A DNA stretch of 45,826 nt from Zygnema cylindricum (taxonomy: Eukaryota; Streptophyta; Zygnematophyceae; Zygnematales; Zygnemataceae). Each line of letters starts with the position of its first letter. The first letter of the stretch is position 1. The DNA is taken from NCBI GenBank assembly GCA_037447655.1, contig JBBHKE010001744.1:1-45826 (forward strand), given 5' to 3'. The translations under genes were made by a program, and so were the position numbers. The notes under the pieces were generated by a model, which searched no databases, was not told the origin of the DNA, and saw nothing but the letters and a program-made list of their open reading frames with translations. Below are positions 20,930 to 30,246 of the stretch, one piece after another.

Positions 20930-21478
20930 CACCGCCAATCACTATTAGAGTAAATAACGCTAATTCGGTGCCCTTTTTTCAAAAAAAAAACCCCTCAAAT
21001 ACAATCCATAATTCTATTTTTTCCATTATTCTAATTAGGGTTTTTTTTTTCAATTAGAATTAGTAATGGAAGTACACCGCGATGGAAATAGTGTGGGGTA
21101 CGGATAGGGTATCTCCGTACGAAATGGTACTTTTTTGAATTACAAAGGCATAAAAGACACTGAACATTATTGCGCACACATGTGAATGTGCACTTGAAGA
21201 AAGAGATGCAAACTCGTCGACAAAAATCACGTTCTCATATGTTCGTCCGTCGACCTTGTGAACAGCGCGACGGTGCAAGAATTGTCAGATTTTGTACGGA
21301 TACACATATTACTGTAGACATCGAAAGGGCGGGTATTTATTATTCAGGACAACCCAAATTACAATTAGGAAGTAATGAGTATATATATTTAAAAAATAAT
21401 AAAAAATCCCGATTAGTGTTAATAACACTAATTTTTTTTACGTTATTTATTCCTTTACTCTAATAGCGATTGACGGTG
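20930..21478. mobile_element. CACCG-family element E3 (549 bp)
   Basis: Ends CACCGCCAATCACTATTAGA and CTAATAGCGATTGACGGTG, with TA on both sides. A reverse-oriented sister copy at 35032-35591 shares nearly the entire interior, including GTCAGATTTTGTACGG and CACACATGTGAATGTGCAC. Confidence 0.75.
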
Positions 21479-21480
21479 TA

Positions 21481-22039
21481 CACCGCCAATCGCTATTAGC
21501 GTATTGAACGCTAATTCGGTCCTGCTTTTTTTTTCCAGATTCTTAAATAGCATAAATTATTATGTTTTTTCAATTACGCCAATAAGTTTTTTTTGTCCAA
21601 TTAGCGTAGAAACGAAAGTATGTTGTCATATAAAAAGTGTGGTGTATGGTAAGTGTCAGACCGCACAAAATTGTACCTTTTTAAGTGAAAAAATATAGTT
21701 AATGAGTATTAGTAACCACGGACGCATGAGAATATGCGCTCTACAAAGGGGATGAAATCGGGCTATCAAGCATCACGTTCCCACATATTCGTCCAATAAC
21801 CACGTTTCGACTGTGTGAACGTACAGTTTGTGTACGATTTGTCAGATTTTGTACAAGTACCTATATCACTGTAAGCATGTTTACGACGGACATATTTTTT
21901 TTTCAAAGACCCAAATTAGCATTGGTAAACAATTAGAATGTATGTTTTTTTTTTAATTTTCATATACCTAATTAGCTTAAATCACTGTAATTATTCCTAT
22001 ACGCTAAAGAAACCTGTACGCTAATAGCGATTGGCGGTG
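21481..22039. mobile_element. CACCG-family element E4 (559 bp)
   Basis: Near-perfect inverted ends CACCGCCAATCGCTATTAGC and GCTAATAGCGATTGGCGGTG, with TA on both sides. The sister copy at 37810-38371 is in the same orientation. The interior includes GTGTCAGACCGCACAAAAT and CCACGTTTCGACTGTGTGAA. Confidence 0.8.
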
Positions 22040-22046
22040 TACTGTA

Positions 22047-22245
22047 CACCGTGAATCGTTATTAGCCTTATGTACGCTATATCAGCACCCCAAAATTTTG
22101 ACATTGATACCCTAAATATAATAAGCTACACTACTTAAAAACGTGGACCATAATCCGCCACGTCTCCTGACACTAAATTAGAATGAATGAAGCTAATTTT
22201 TACTTTACACTAAAAAAATTTATACGCTAATAACGATTAAAGGTG
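22047..22245. mobile_element. CACCG-family 199-bp MITE E5
   Basis: Same length and clearly similar sequence to the MITE at 2395-2593. Flanked by TA on both sides; the dyad is at 22141-22163. It lies 7 bp after E4. Confidence 0.8.
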
Positions 22246-24138
22246 TACTGTACGGCAATACAGTATCGATCGATACAAAGTACACGCCACCAGAGCTTCA
22301 TTTTGGAAAAGGAGAAGACTTCCTGTCCAAAATGTGAATGAAATTCAAAGGGGAAATTTAGCAGCAATCAAATACAAGGTAGATGGGTAGGTTTACCTGC
22401 GAAACTGCCCATTGACTTGAAACTGACTGTTTCTGTCTTCTCTGTTCGAGACATTAATCAGAAGACTGGCAATGCATTTATTATCATAGGACAAAATTGT
22501 GTTCCGCTAATCTTAGTGTAGTCTCTGGATACTATGGCGCTATTATTATGCACTTGCAAGGAGAGCAAAATTGTACTGCAAGCGCTTCTGATCGTTGTAT
22601 CACGCTTCTTGACAGGATTGGAATTATCAATGGAATAAAGACCATGTTTAGCTCATACTAATTGAGCTGTTACATTATTAGCACATGAATATCCTATTAA
22701 CGGGTATGCTTTCCTTTATCACGCGGATAGCAGCAAGGTCCGAGCATCTTTGAAGTAGAAATCTATGGCAGGCCTTCAGGTAGCAAAGCCTGGTTTTTGG
22801 GTTTTGAATTAGTACAAAGCAGATACGCCAAGCCATGGAAGACAAGCGTTGATTCAATAAGATAAGTCCACAGGGAATGAAAGCTCTTATGAAGAATTTC
22901 CCCTGAGCAATCGATTGTGACACAACATTTGGCTGATTTAGCAAATCCAAGCATAGCATTTAATTCTCTTTGTAAAACATTTGGTTTATCGCATATCTGA
23001 TTCTCTAAGCATGGCACTTTCTTGCATAGCATCTTTTTGTTTTTCCATTGCATTATCTCAGCAAGTTAGCAGAGTAAATAACCCCCGGGGCATGTTTATG
23101 GTTATCCATAAATGTCACATGATTCTCATAGCAATCTATTCAATGTCTTATTATAACATGCTTAACTTCTTCTTATTCTTACATTGCATGCTTTATTACC
23201 TATTCAAAGGCAATTCAATTTATGTAACAAAGAGTTTGATGACAATACAAATATAACATTGCCAAAGGTAACTTCTCGAACACTCAAATATACTCAAATA
23301 ACTTCACGGCAGAAGCAGAAAACTCCAGGTATATGCATATAGGTTAGAGAAAGTCATGATTAAAGCCTTAAGCAAATTAGGAAAAGTACTTGAAAAGCAC
23401 TTGCGTATAATCGAATGACAGCTGAGTCAGACAATTTTCTGAGGTGTTGTTTTAAAGGGTCAGGAGTGAAGACATGAATAACGTGCTTGCTCTCAGAGTT
23501 GAGAGAAATTTGTAACAGGGGTAAGGAGAGAGGGGAGAGAGAATTGACACAAAACTAGCTGATAAGGGAAATCATCACATTTTTTGTTCCATGTTTCTGA
23601 AAAAAACTCAGGCCACACTAGACAGGAGTAAACGAGTCAAAATTATTTTGATGGTTAGTTGGAAAAAAAGAGTCAGAGAGAGTGAGCTACAGATCACAAA
23701 CTAAGGAAATTGAGTAAGAGAGAAAGTTACAGCTTATTAGATAATGGGGATCATTGAGTGTATGAATTGAATAAGTATAGCAATTTGAAGGTAAACCTAA
23801 TAATTTGATGTGCAAGTAGCAATGAAAATCTATTAATAAATGGATATTCTGGTTGGCAATCCAGGTTATGGTATCGAAAGGGAGAAAGATTGGGAGAGTG
23901 AGAAAGAAAAGGAGAGGGAGACGAAGAGGAAGAGACAAGGAGAGGGAAAGGGAGAGGGAGAGAGAGAGAGCAACGTGCTCCCTCTCTCCTTTTTCCTTAT
24001 GTGCTCTCTCCACAACTCTCCCTTTATTTTTTTCATGTTTTTAGGGAGGGTGAGAGACGAAGATGAGAGTTTGAAAGATAGAGAGTGTTGCTCTCGCTCT
24101 CCTCACGCAAGTAAATAGAAAGAGAGAGGCTTTGTTAA
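22246..24138. other. Unannotated spacer with a GA-rich tract
   Basis: About 1.9 kb without a recognisable gene. Short frames on the minus strand (22678-23053) show no known domain and overlap one another. From about 23870 to 24120 the plus strand is rich in GAGAGG/GGAGAG, a low-complexity purine tract. Confidence 0.4.
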
Positions 24139-24179
24139 GTGATTGAATATAGTGCCCAACACTTACAATACGTGTGGTC

Positions 24180-25040
24180 CCCACAGGCTTGTGCGAGTCT
24201 ATGTGCGTCGCTACTTAGCCAAATGTTCAAGGCCTCTTTGTGCGAGACCGGCTCTTGGTGCGAGTTCGTGCTTCGATACTTGACAAAATTTTTGATAATC
24301 TCTATCGCAAGTCCGCCTCTTGGTGTGAGTCGTCCTCCATATGGAAGTCTGCCTCTTCGAGCAAGTTAGCCTAAATTTTGAGGCTTTCGGTGAGTCCGCC
24401 TCCTAGTGCGATTTCGCCTCTTAGTGGAGTCCTCTTCCATGTGGAAGTCCGCCTCTTGGTGTGAGTCCTCCTTTTGGTGCAAGTGGTCCTCCTATTGCGA
24501 GTATGTGGGCTTTGATACTTGGCCAAATTTTTTAGATCTCTTGCTGTGAGTCTGCCTCTTGGTGCAAGTTCGTCTCTTAGTATGAATCAGCCTCTGGGTG
24601 TGTGTCCTCCTTTTGGTGCGAGTCCGAGTCCGTGTGCTCCAGTTCGTAGCAATATTTTTGGGGCTCTCAAGTGTGAGTCCGCCTGTTGGTGCAAGTCCGC
24701 CTCCTCGTGTGGGTCCTCTTCTTATTGCGAGTTCGCCTCGTGGAGCGAGTCCGGGTCTCCCCCTCTTGGTACGAGTCCCTCTCCTAGTGTGAGTATGCCT
24801 CTTGTTGTCAGTCCACCTCCTAGTGCGTTCCCTCCTCTAGGTGGGAGTCATCATCTTGGTGCGAGTTCGTGGGCTTTGGTACTTAGTCAATTTTTTTGGG
24901 CCTCTTGGTGCGAGTGCTTGGGAGTCCGCCTCTTGCTGCGAGTCCGTGGGCTTTGATAATTAGCCAAAGTTATGAGGCCTCTTGGTGAGAGTACGTGGGC
25001 TTTGGTAATTAGACAAATTTTTGTGGCCTCTTGGTCGACG
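24180..25040 (+). repeat. Degenerate minisatellite, unit about 18-20 bp
   Basis: Many diverged tandem copies of a unit like TCCGCCTCTTGGTGCGAG. A longer-period phrase (GGGCTTTGATACTTGGCCAA, with variants) recurs at about 24510, 24870, 24950 and 25000, giving a higher-order pattern. The open frame through 24519-24956 (repeated LGASP-like peptides) is a by-product of the repeat. Confidence 0.8.
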
Positions 25041-25585
25041 TTCACAACCACTGAGAAATCTAACTGGTTGCTTCCACTTTTTCATTATGTAAACTATTAG
25101 TGTAAAAACATTTTTCGTATAAAGAAACAATTATTGCTATAAACGTTATTTTGTTCAAAGACCAAATACCAACAAAATATGAAATATAATTAACACACAT
25201 AACACTAATTTGGATACGCATTCCCATAGTGTTGTCCTTATATAATTTGTCCATAGGTCATTTGAACATGTTTGAACATGTGAGAACAGGTCCGGGCTAT
25301 TTTGATCCATCTTTATTATTATGATTAATATTTGGTTGCGCTTCCCCGTGTCGACGCCAAACACTTTGTTGTGTTGCTTTATCATGTCTGGCATTATCGT
25401 TTTACATCTTATTTGTTGTGTACTTTTGGTACGAACGGGCACACATAAACTCTCATGTATTTTCCTCGCTTTACACATCGACATCGTGAATTATGTCATT
25501 GACACCAACTGAACCATACTTGTATTAACGTATAAAAAAGTAAAAAACCTAGTATTCTTCATTCTATTTTAGGTTCACGGTGCTA
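25041..25585. other. AT-rich spacer, nothing recognised
   Basis: No gene, paired TIR or tandem repeat was seen. Small opposing open frames around 25155-25512 have no recognisable features. Confidence 0.35.
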
Positions 25586-25801
25586 CATCGCGTGTCGCCA
25601 TTAGCGTTAATAATTTTATCGCCACTTAAAACATATTTTCTCCGAACACACCTGTATGATTTTCAATTTGAGACCGCCAATCGGTAGTTGAGAATCTTAT
25701 CTTTCAATAAAAACCGTCAGATCCACAATCGGACAAGTGTGTATGGAGAAAAATGTTACAATAGACGAGAAAAACATTAACACTAATAGTGATTCACAGT
25801 G
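25586..25801. mobile_element. CACCG-family MITE E8 (216 bp)
   Basis: Degenerate ends CATCGCGTGTCGCCATTAGC and CTAATAGTGATTCACAGTG with TA on both sides. An inverted-sense relative is at 33871-34077; both contain CCACTTAAAACAT, GACCGCCAATC / GATTGGCGGTC and ACAAGTGTGTA blocks. Confidence 0.6.
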
Positions 25802-25808
25802 TACCGTA

Positions 25809-27286
25809 CACCGCCAATCGTTGTTCGCTTCTATAAATTATTAGTGTTAAAAATTAATTAGCGTTATTAATGCTAATTTGAGTTTTTCAAGATTTCGAAA
25901 AAAAAAAGTTTACTCTAATCGATCCATAACGTTGATTTAGGTACAACGGATCCATCAGGATCTTCAGAGTAAAATAGGTAAAAGTACAAAATTTGACAAA
26001 TCGTGCACCGTCGCGTCCTTTTACTCAAATTTATTCATAACTCTAAAGGTACTTTCGCATGTGCTGGAGTTACAACTATTTTTTGTTGTTTTCCTCTATA
26101 ACTTAGAAAAAAACGAGAAAATCCGCAGCCGTACCAAAAAATTGAAATTACCACCGTACAAGTTGCGTTACCTTGAAACTTTAAATGTACTGGAGTTTGT
26201 CGTCTAGCGCGATGCTGATTGTTGTCTAGCACGTTTCGACCCACTTTAGCGTTCTTCTTGCTCTTCTTCAAACTTTATATAAAATTATTTTAAATAAAGT
26301 TCCATAAGGTGAGCGAATAGGTAGATGTTGTCGCACGTGTCGGAAGTTTTTTACAATTTTTGTGTGAGGAGTACCAACAAAAAAAAACCCACAACACGTT
26401 TAAGCTTGTGCGTGACTTTTTCCGTGCGTTTTTTTTTCGGTACAGGGGCGGTGGGGAGGGTCTCGACCAACAGACACCATTTCGCAAAAGCGAAGTTTGT
26501 GAAAGCGCCTTTTTCTCTCTCCCTCTCCCACTAACGCGTCTATCTCACAGTTCTTGTAATGAAACACGTCAAGAATAGTATCAAATCAAAGATCTCTAAA
26601 AAAGATTTCTTTTGACTTTCTTTGTTCGTATTTTGATGGCAAGTAGAGTGAGAAAATACTAAAAAAAAAAATCGGGAAACCATGGCAAAAAGTTTTAGAA
26701 TTTGTGACGTCGACGCTGTCATAATTTGAGCGTGACGTCAAAATGTCACAAGTAGCTAGACGTCTACAACGGTCGCTATTTTGTAACTGTCATCATTTGT
26801 CGCGAGTTTTGTAGTCGTCTACAACCATCACATATTACACCCACGTCTACATCTGTCACAATCTAATGTATCGATTTCAAAAGTAGTACGGAGAATCTTA
26901 GATAAAAACAAAGTTTCAAGACTAAAGTTTCAATTACATGCAAAAGTACCCTGATTTGGGTTTTTTCCCGTATAATTAAATACACAATGCATATTCTTAC
27001 ACTAAAATAAGTACGACTTCATTCCGCATTTTATTGTGAGCGCAATTTTAAGTGTGATCGCGATTATTTTAGTCCATATTTCGTACTTTTTTACTTAACA
27101 AAGTACCATTGTGTACGGACTGACACTTCCGTATACCACACTATTCAAAAAGATCATAAATTATAATTATTAACGCTAATTCCCTATAACTTTAATCAAC
27201 GTATAAAAAAATAGTGTTGTTAACTCTATTTACAAAATTTTGGGGTGTCGATATAGCGTTCATAACGCTAGTAACGATTGGCGGTG
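25809..27286. mobile_element. CACCG-family element E9 with nested insertion (1478 bp)
   Basis: Ends CACCGCCAATCGTTGTTCGC and GCTAGTAACGATTGGCGGTG, TA on both sides. It is far longer than its relatives because a Harbinger-like segment (about 26430-26951) lies inside. The part before 27286 (AAAATTTTGGGGTGTCGATATAGC split across the junction) matches the reversed left part of the 199-bp MITE, so the two ends may come from different elements. Confidence 0.45.
26430..26951. mobile_element. Harbinger-like fragment H6
   Basis: Reverse-oriented relative of H2: it shares GATGGCAAGTAGAGTGAG, ATCGGGAAACCATGG, AGACGTCTACAAC and GTAGTACGGAGAAT, and ends ACATGCAAAAGTACCC. The left boundary was not found, so the start is approximate. 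Confidence 0.5.
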
Positions 27287-27400
27287 TAGTTTAGGCTTGC
27301 CAATATCGTGTTGTTAACACTACAGCAGTAGGGATTCAGGTTGTAGTCGACAGATTGGCCGTAAAATCGTTGAACAACGGTACCATATGTTTTACTATTA

Positions 27401-27798
27401 GGGCGTGTGCCCATGTAACATAAATTTTAGAATGTTACTTTAGATTTTAGCGAAGATTTTACAGTGTACTTTTCAAAGTGTTCCTATGTCAACCATTACT
27501 TGCACCTTCATTACTTCAAATATGTGATAGTTATGGACGTCTACAAAATGTGCGATAGTCTACGAAACGAAATGTAGACGACTATGAAACTTCCTAAAAT
27601 TAGTGACGTCTACAAAAAACGGCGACCGTTGTAGACGTCTAGGTTTTTGATTTTTTGTGACATTGTAGATGTTTGGGGTTTTGTGACATAGCGAAGTCAT
27701 GCTACTCGGTGACGTCATCAGTACGTAAACTTTCCGCCATGGCTTCCCAATATTTTTTATTTTTATCTTTTATCATTCGATATGTCATCAACTAAGAC

Positions 27799-27862
<64 letters not shown>

Positions 27863-28200
27863 CATTTCTTTTAGAGAAAAGAGAAAGGGGAGCGGTCGAG
27901 TGAGGAAGAATGGGAGAGACGAGGACGACGTAAAAAAACCTATGAATGGAAGTGGAGGTCCGAGACCCCAACGAGCTTTTTTCCATGCTAGTCATTTTCG
28001 TACGTACATGCACATGACGAGCAGGGAAAAAAATAGTGTGTACTCTCCCTCGAACAAAAAAATTCGAAGACGTTTCACGCGTGCAATTTTGTTTTTCTAT
28101 TCGTCAATAGAGTATTATTTTACCTATAAGCAGGTCGCGATTTGATTCCAGTACAAGTGTGAAGATGAGCTGGCGTGACGTGGAAGTGGGTCAAAATCAT
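27401..28200. mobile_element. Harbinger-like element H5, right end lost
   Basis: Starts after TTA (27398-27400) with GGGCGTGTGCCCATGTA. It is the reverse-oriented counterpart of H1 along most of its length, through the GTGAAGATGAGCTGG region near 28157, then diverges without a matching terminus. A long (AT)n run interrupts it at 27802-27851. Four GACGTCTAC/GTAGACG motifs lie at about 27535-27640. Confidence 0.65.
27802..27851. repeat. (AT)n microsatellite
   Basis: About 50 bp of uninterrupted AT dinucleotide inside element H5, absent at the equivalent place in H1. Confidence 0.95.
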
Positions 28201-28578
28201 AATTGTTTAAATAGTGCGATTTCTTCCCTTTTCGGATTTCTACTTATAATTCGTGACTTTTGAAAAATTGCAAAAAAACGCGGAGTACTTTCTTTGGAAA
28301 ATTGAACGGAAAATATACGGGAAATGTACGGACTCTGACGAAAAGATACGTTGCACTTCGTAGCCCGGTAAACTAAACAAAAATGTAACGGGAAATGTAC
28401 GGAATTGTACCAAAATGTACGGACGGTTACGAAAAGAGACGTTGCACTGTTACACCATTAGCACGCGGTAAGTACGGAATAGTACGAAAAAATACGGATA
28501 TTTTTTTGCATGTACGAAATATTACAGGTACAAAATCATTAACTATTTTTTCAAATCGTTCTATCCGATATCTACTTA
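28201..28578. other. Spacer rich in TACGGAA/GTACGAAA motifs
   Basis: Several close repeats of short words such as ATGTACGG, GAAAAGAGACGTTGCAC and GTACGAAA, probably transposon-derived. No gene was seen. Confidence 0.35.
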
Positions 28579-28581
28579 TAA

Positions 28582-28957
28582 GGGTAACCTTCCATCAGGC
28601 GAAAAGTGGGGTTGTTTACTGGAGAAAGTACCGTTCCGTACTAATCCGTACTGTTTTTTTTTTTTTTTTTTCAAAAGATGTTTACTAAAAATTCGTTGAG
28701 ATTCTCCAGACTTCTTGGAGAGAACTACCACCGTCCGATTTTCAATTTTCGACGCAAACGCTTCTTGTTTCCAGTACGTAGCTAGTCTCCTCCAACTGTC
28801 CTCGGGAGGAGAGTTTGTGATTACTGGACGCGTGTTTTTTCCACTTGTAAAGTCAGAGTCGATCCACGACAGACGCGAAGTAATAGACTTACATGTGGCA
28901 ATTGGAGTGTACCGTGTGACATGAAAGCCAGCCTGTTCGACGACAAAAAAATCTTGG
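28582..28957. mobile_element. TIR element with GGGTAACCTTCCATCA ends (copy 2, truncated)
   Basis: Directly preceded by TAA (28579-28581), it begins GGGTAACCTTCCATCA and parallels 1865-2260 for its whole length. It stops at the run of Ns, so its right half is unresolved or missing. Confidence 0.7.
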
Positions 28958-28967
28958 NNNNNNNNNN
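28958..28967. other. Assembly gap (10 N)
   Basis: Ten Ns between a truncated repeat and a long CT microsatellite. A round number of this kind is usually a placeholder, so the true gap length is unknown. Confidence 0.95.
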
Positions 28968-29190
<223 letters not shown>

Positions 29191-29386
29191 GCACACTCTG
29201 TGGAGGTTCATTTCCCTCCTGAATTAGCTTGACATTTTTCCCAAGCTCATACCACTCTATTCATTTTTTTTGCAACTAAAGGTTTTTCCCTTTCTTTCCT
29301 CAGTCTTGATTACATTGAAACTATATTTTCCTATTCTTTTGAACTATGACTGTTAAAAAATAAAAACTGAGAAGGGGTAGTCTCAC

Positions 29387-29488
29387 CCAGTCAGCTCCTG
29401 AAGCGGTGTAGTTGAAGCTACCAGAGGCAGCAAATGCCGCTCCGAAGAGCGATAGTAGAACAGAAACAGAAAGGAGTGAGGAAACCAT
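29387..29488 (-). CDS. Alpha-carbonic anhydrase 2, exon 1 only (partial)
   Basis: On the minus strand an ATG at 29488 opens 34 codons: a hydrophobic signal peptide (MVSSLLSVSVLLSLFGAAFA) and a start of mature protein, FNYTASGADW, ending at a GTGAGA donor (29386-29385). The neighbouring plus-strand carbonic anhydrase has the same plan, signal peptide then FNYSLSGQDW and a donor after DW, both in phase 0. This identifies it as the first exon of a paralogous secreted alpha-carbonic anhydrase (CO2 hydration). The rest should continue toward 29200, but there lie a CT microsatellite, a 10-N gap and a transposon; no further exons were found. Either the gene is cut by the assembly or only exon 1 survives. 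Confidence 0.75.
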
Positions 29489-30246
29489 AGTTTCTAAGGC
29501 AGGAAAGCCTCGAGCCTGGAAAATGTATAGTCTTTCCTCTATAGAGTACTATATCTTAGAATGAATCAGAAGACGTGGTTTGAGGAACGTCACTCGACAT
29601 ACCAAATAATGTTTCGTGCGCACTATTTAAGCGCATTCCGGGAGCCACTTCTATTCAGGTGAGGCGCTATTGGCGCAAAGGCAAGTCTCGCACGTGTGAT
29701 AGATTCGGATAACGCTGCGGCAAAAAGTGTCAAATTGAAGCGAAGTTCATTTTCTGCTTATGCCGAGAATTCCAGCCGCGGGAGGTTCGGGATCGTACGT
29801 AGAGGTGCGGTAAAGTGGCGGCACATTTCGGTAAAGCCTTTCCTGTCTTGTCGTATAATGGCTCGATGATTTCTCTAGAGTACTTGGCCTTCGGCGATAG
29901 GATAAAAACAGTGAATGTTCCTGCTGGTAAACAGCAGGCCGGGACAGATACTGACAAACACGTGTTAAATGTCAACTTCAAAAGTATACGTGTCAGCCGC
30001 GGAACTATTCACGTTTAAAGCCGCGGAACGCTACCGCCGTACATAACGTTACCACCGTACAGATCCGGCTCTCTTCTCTAAAGGTCGGCCTCCCCTGGTC
30101 TTTCCTACATCTTTATTTAATCCTCAGACGTTCGAAACATTGAAAATCAAAATCGTGGACAGTTTTACTTCGTCAACTACATTGAGTTTGAACTATTAAA
30201 GCCTTCGACTCTCACCTCTTTCCCGCCTTCTCAGTCAATCAGAGCC
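29489..30246. promoter_or_regulatory. Shared intergenic region of two divergent carbonic anhydrase genes
   Basis: The 758 bp between the two start codons must contain both promoters. Visible elements are two G-box cores CACGTG (29691-29696 and 29959-29964, the second inside the palindrome AACACGTGTT), a CTCTATAGAG palindrome 50 bp before the minus-strand ATG, and TATTTAA at 30114-30120, 127 bp before the plus-strand ATG. A CCGCGGAAC word is repeated near 29998 and 30023. G-boxes often bind bZIP or bHLH regulators; any regulation here is inference. Short frames at 29730-30018 were not taken as genes. Confidence 0.5.

Noticed and set aside
22678-23053. Two overlapping minus-strand frames with many Cys/Leu residues
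   Set aside because: They are in different frames, with no recognisable domain, splice context or relative in the window.
24519-24956. 145-codon frame with LGASP-like repeats
   Set aside because: It is a by-product of the degenerate minisatellite; reading is open because the unit lacks stops.
29730-30018. Opposing frames in the carbonic anhydrase intergenic region
   Set aside because: They overlap each other on both strands, lack known features and sit where both promoters must be.
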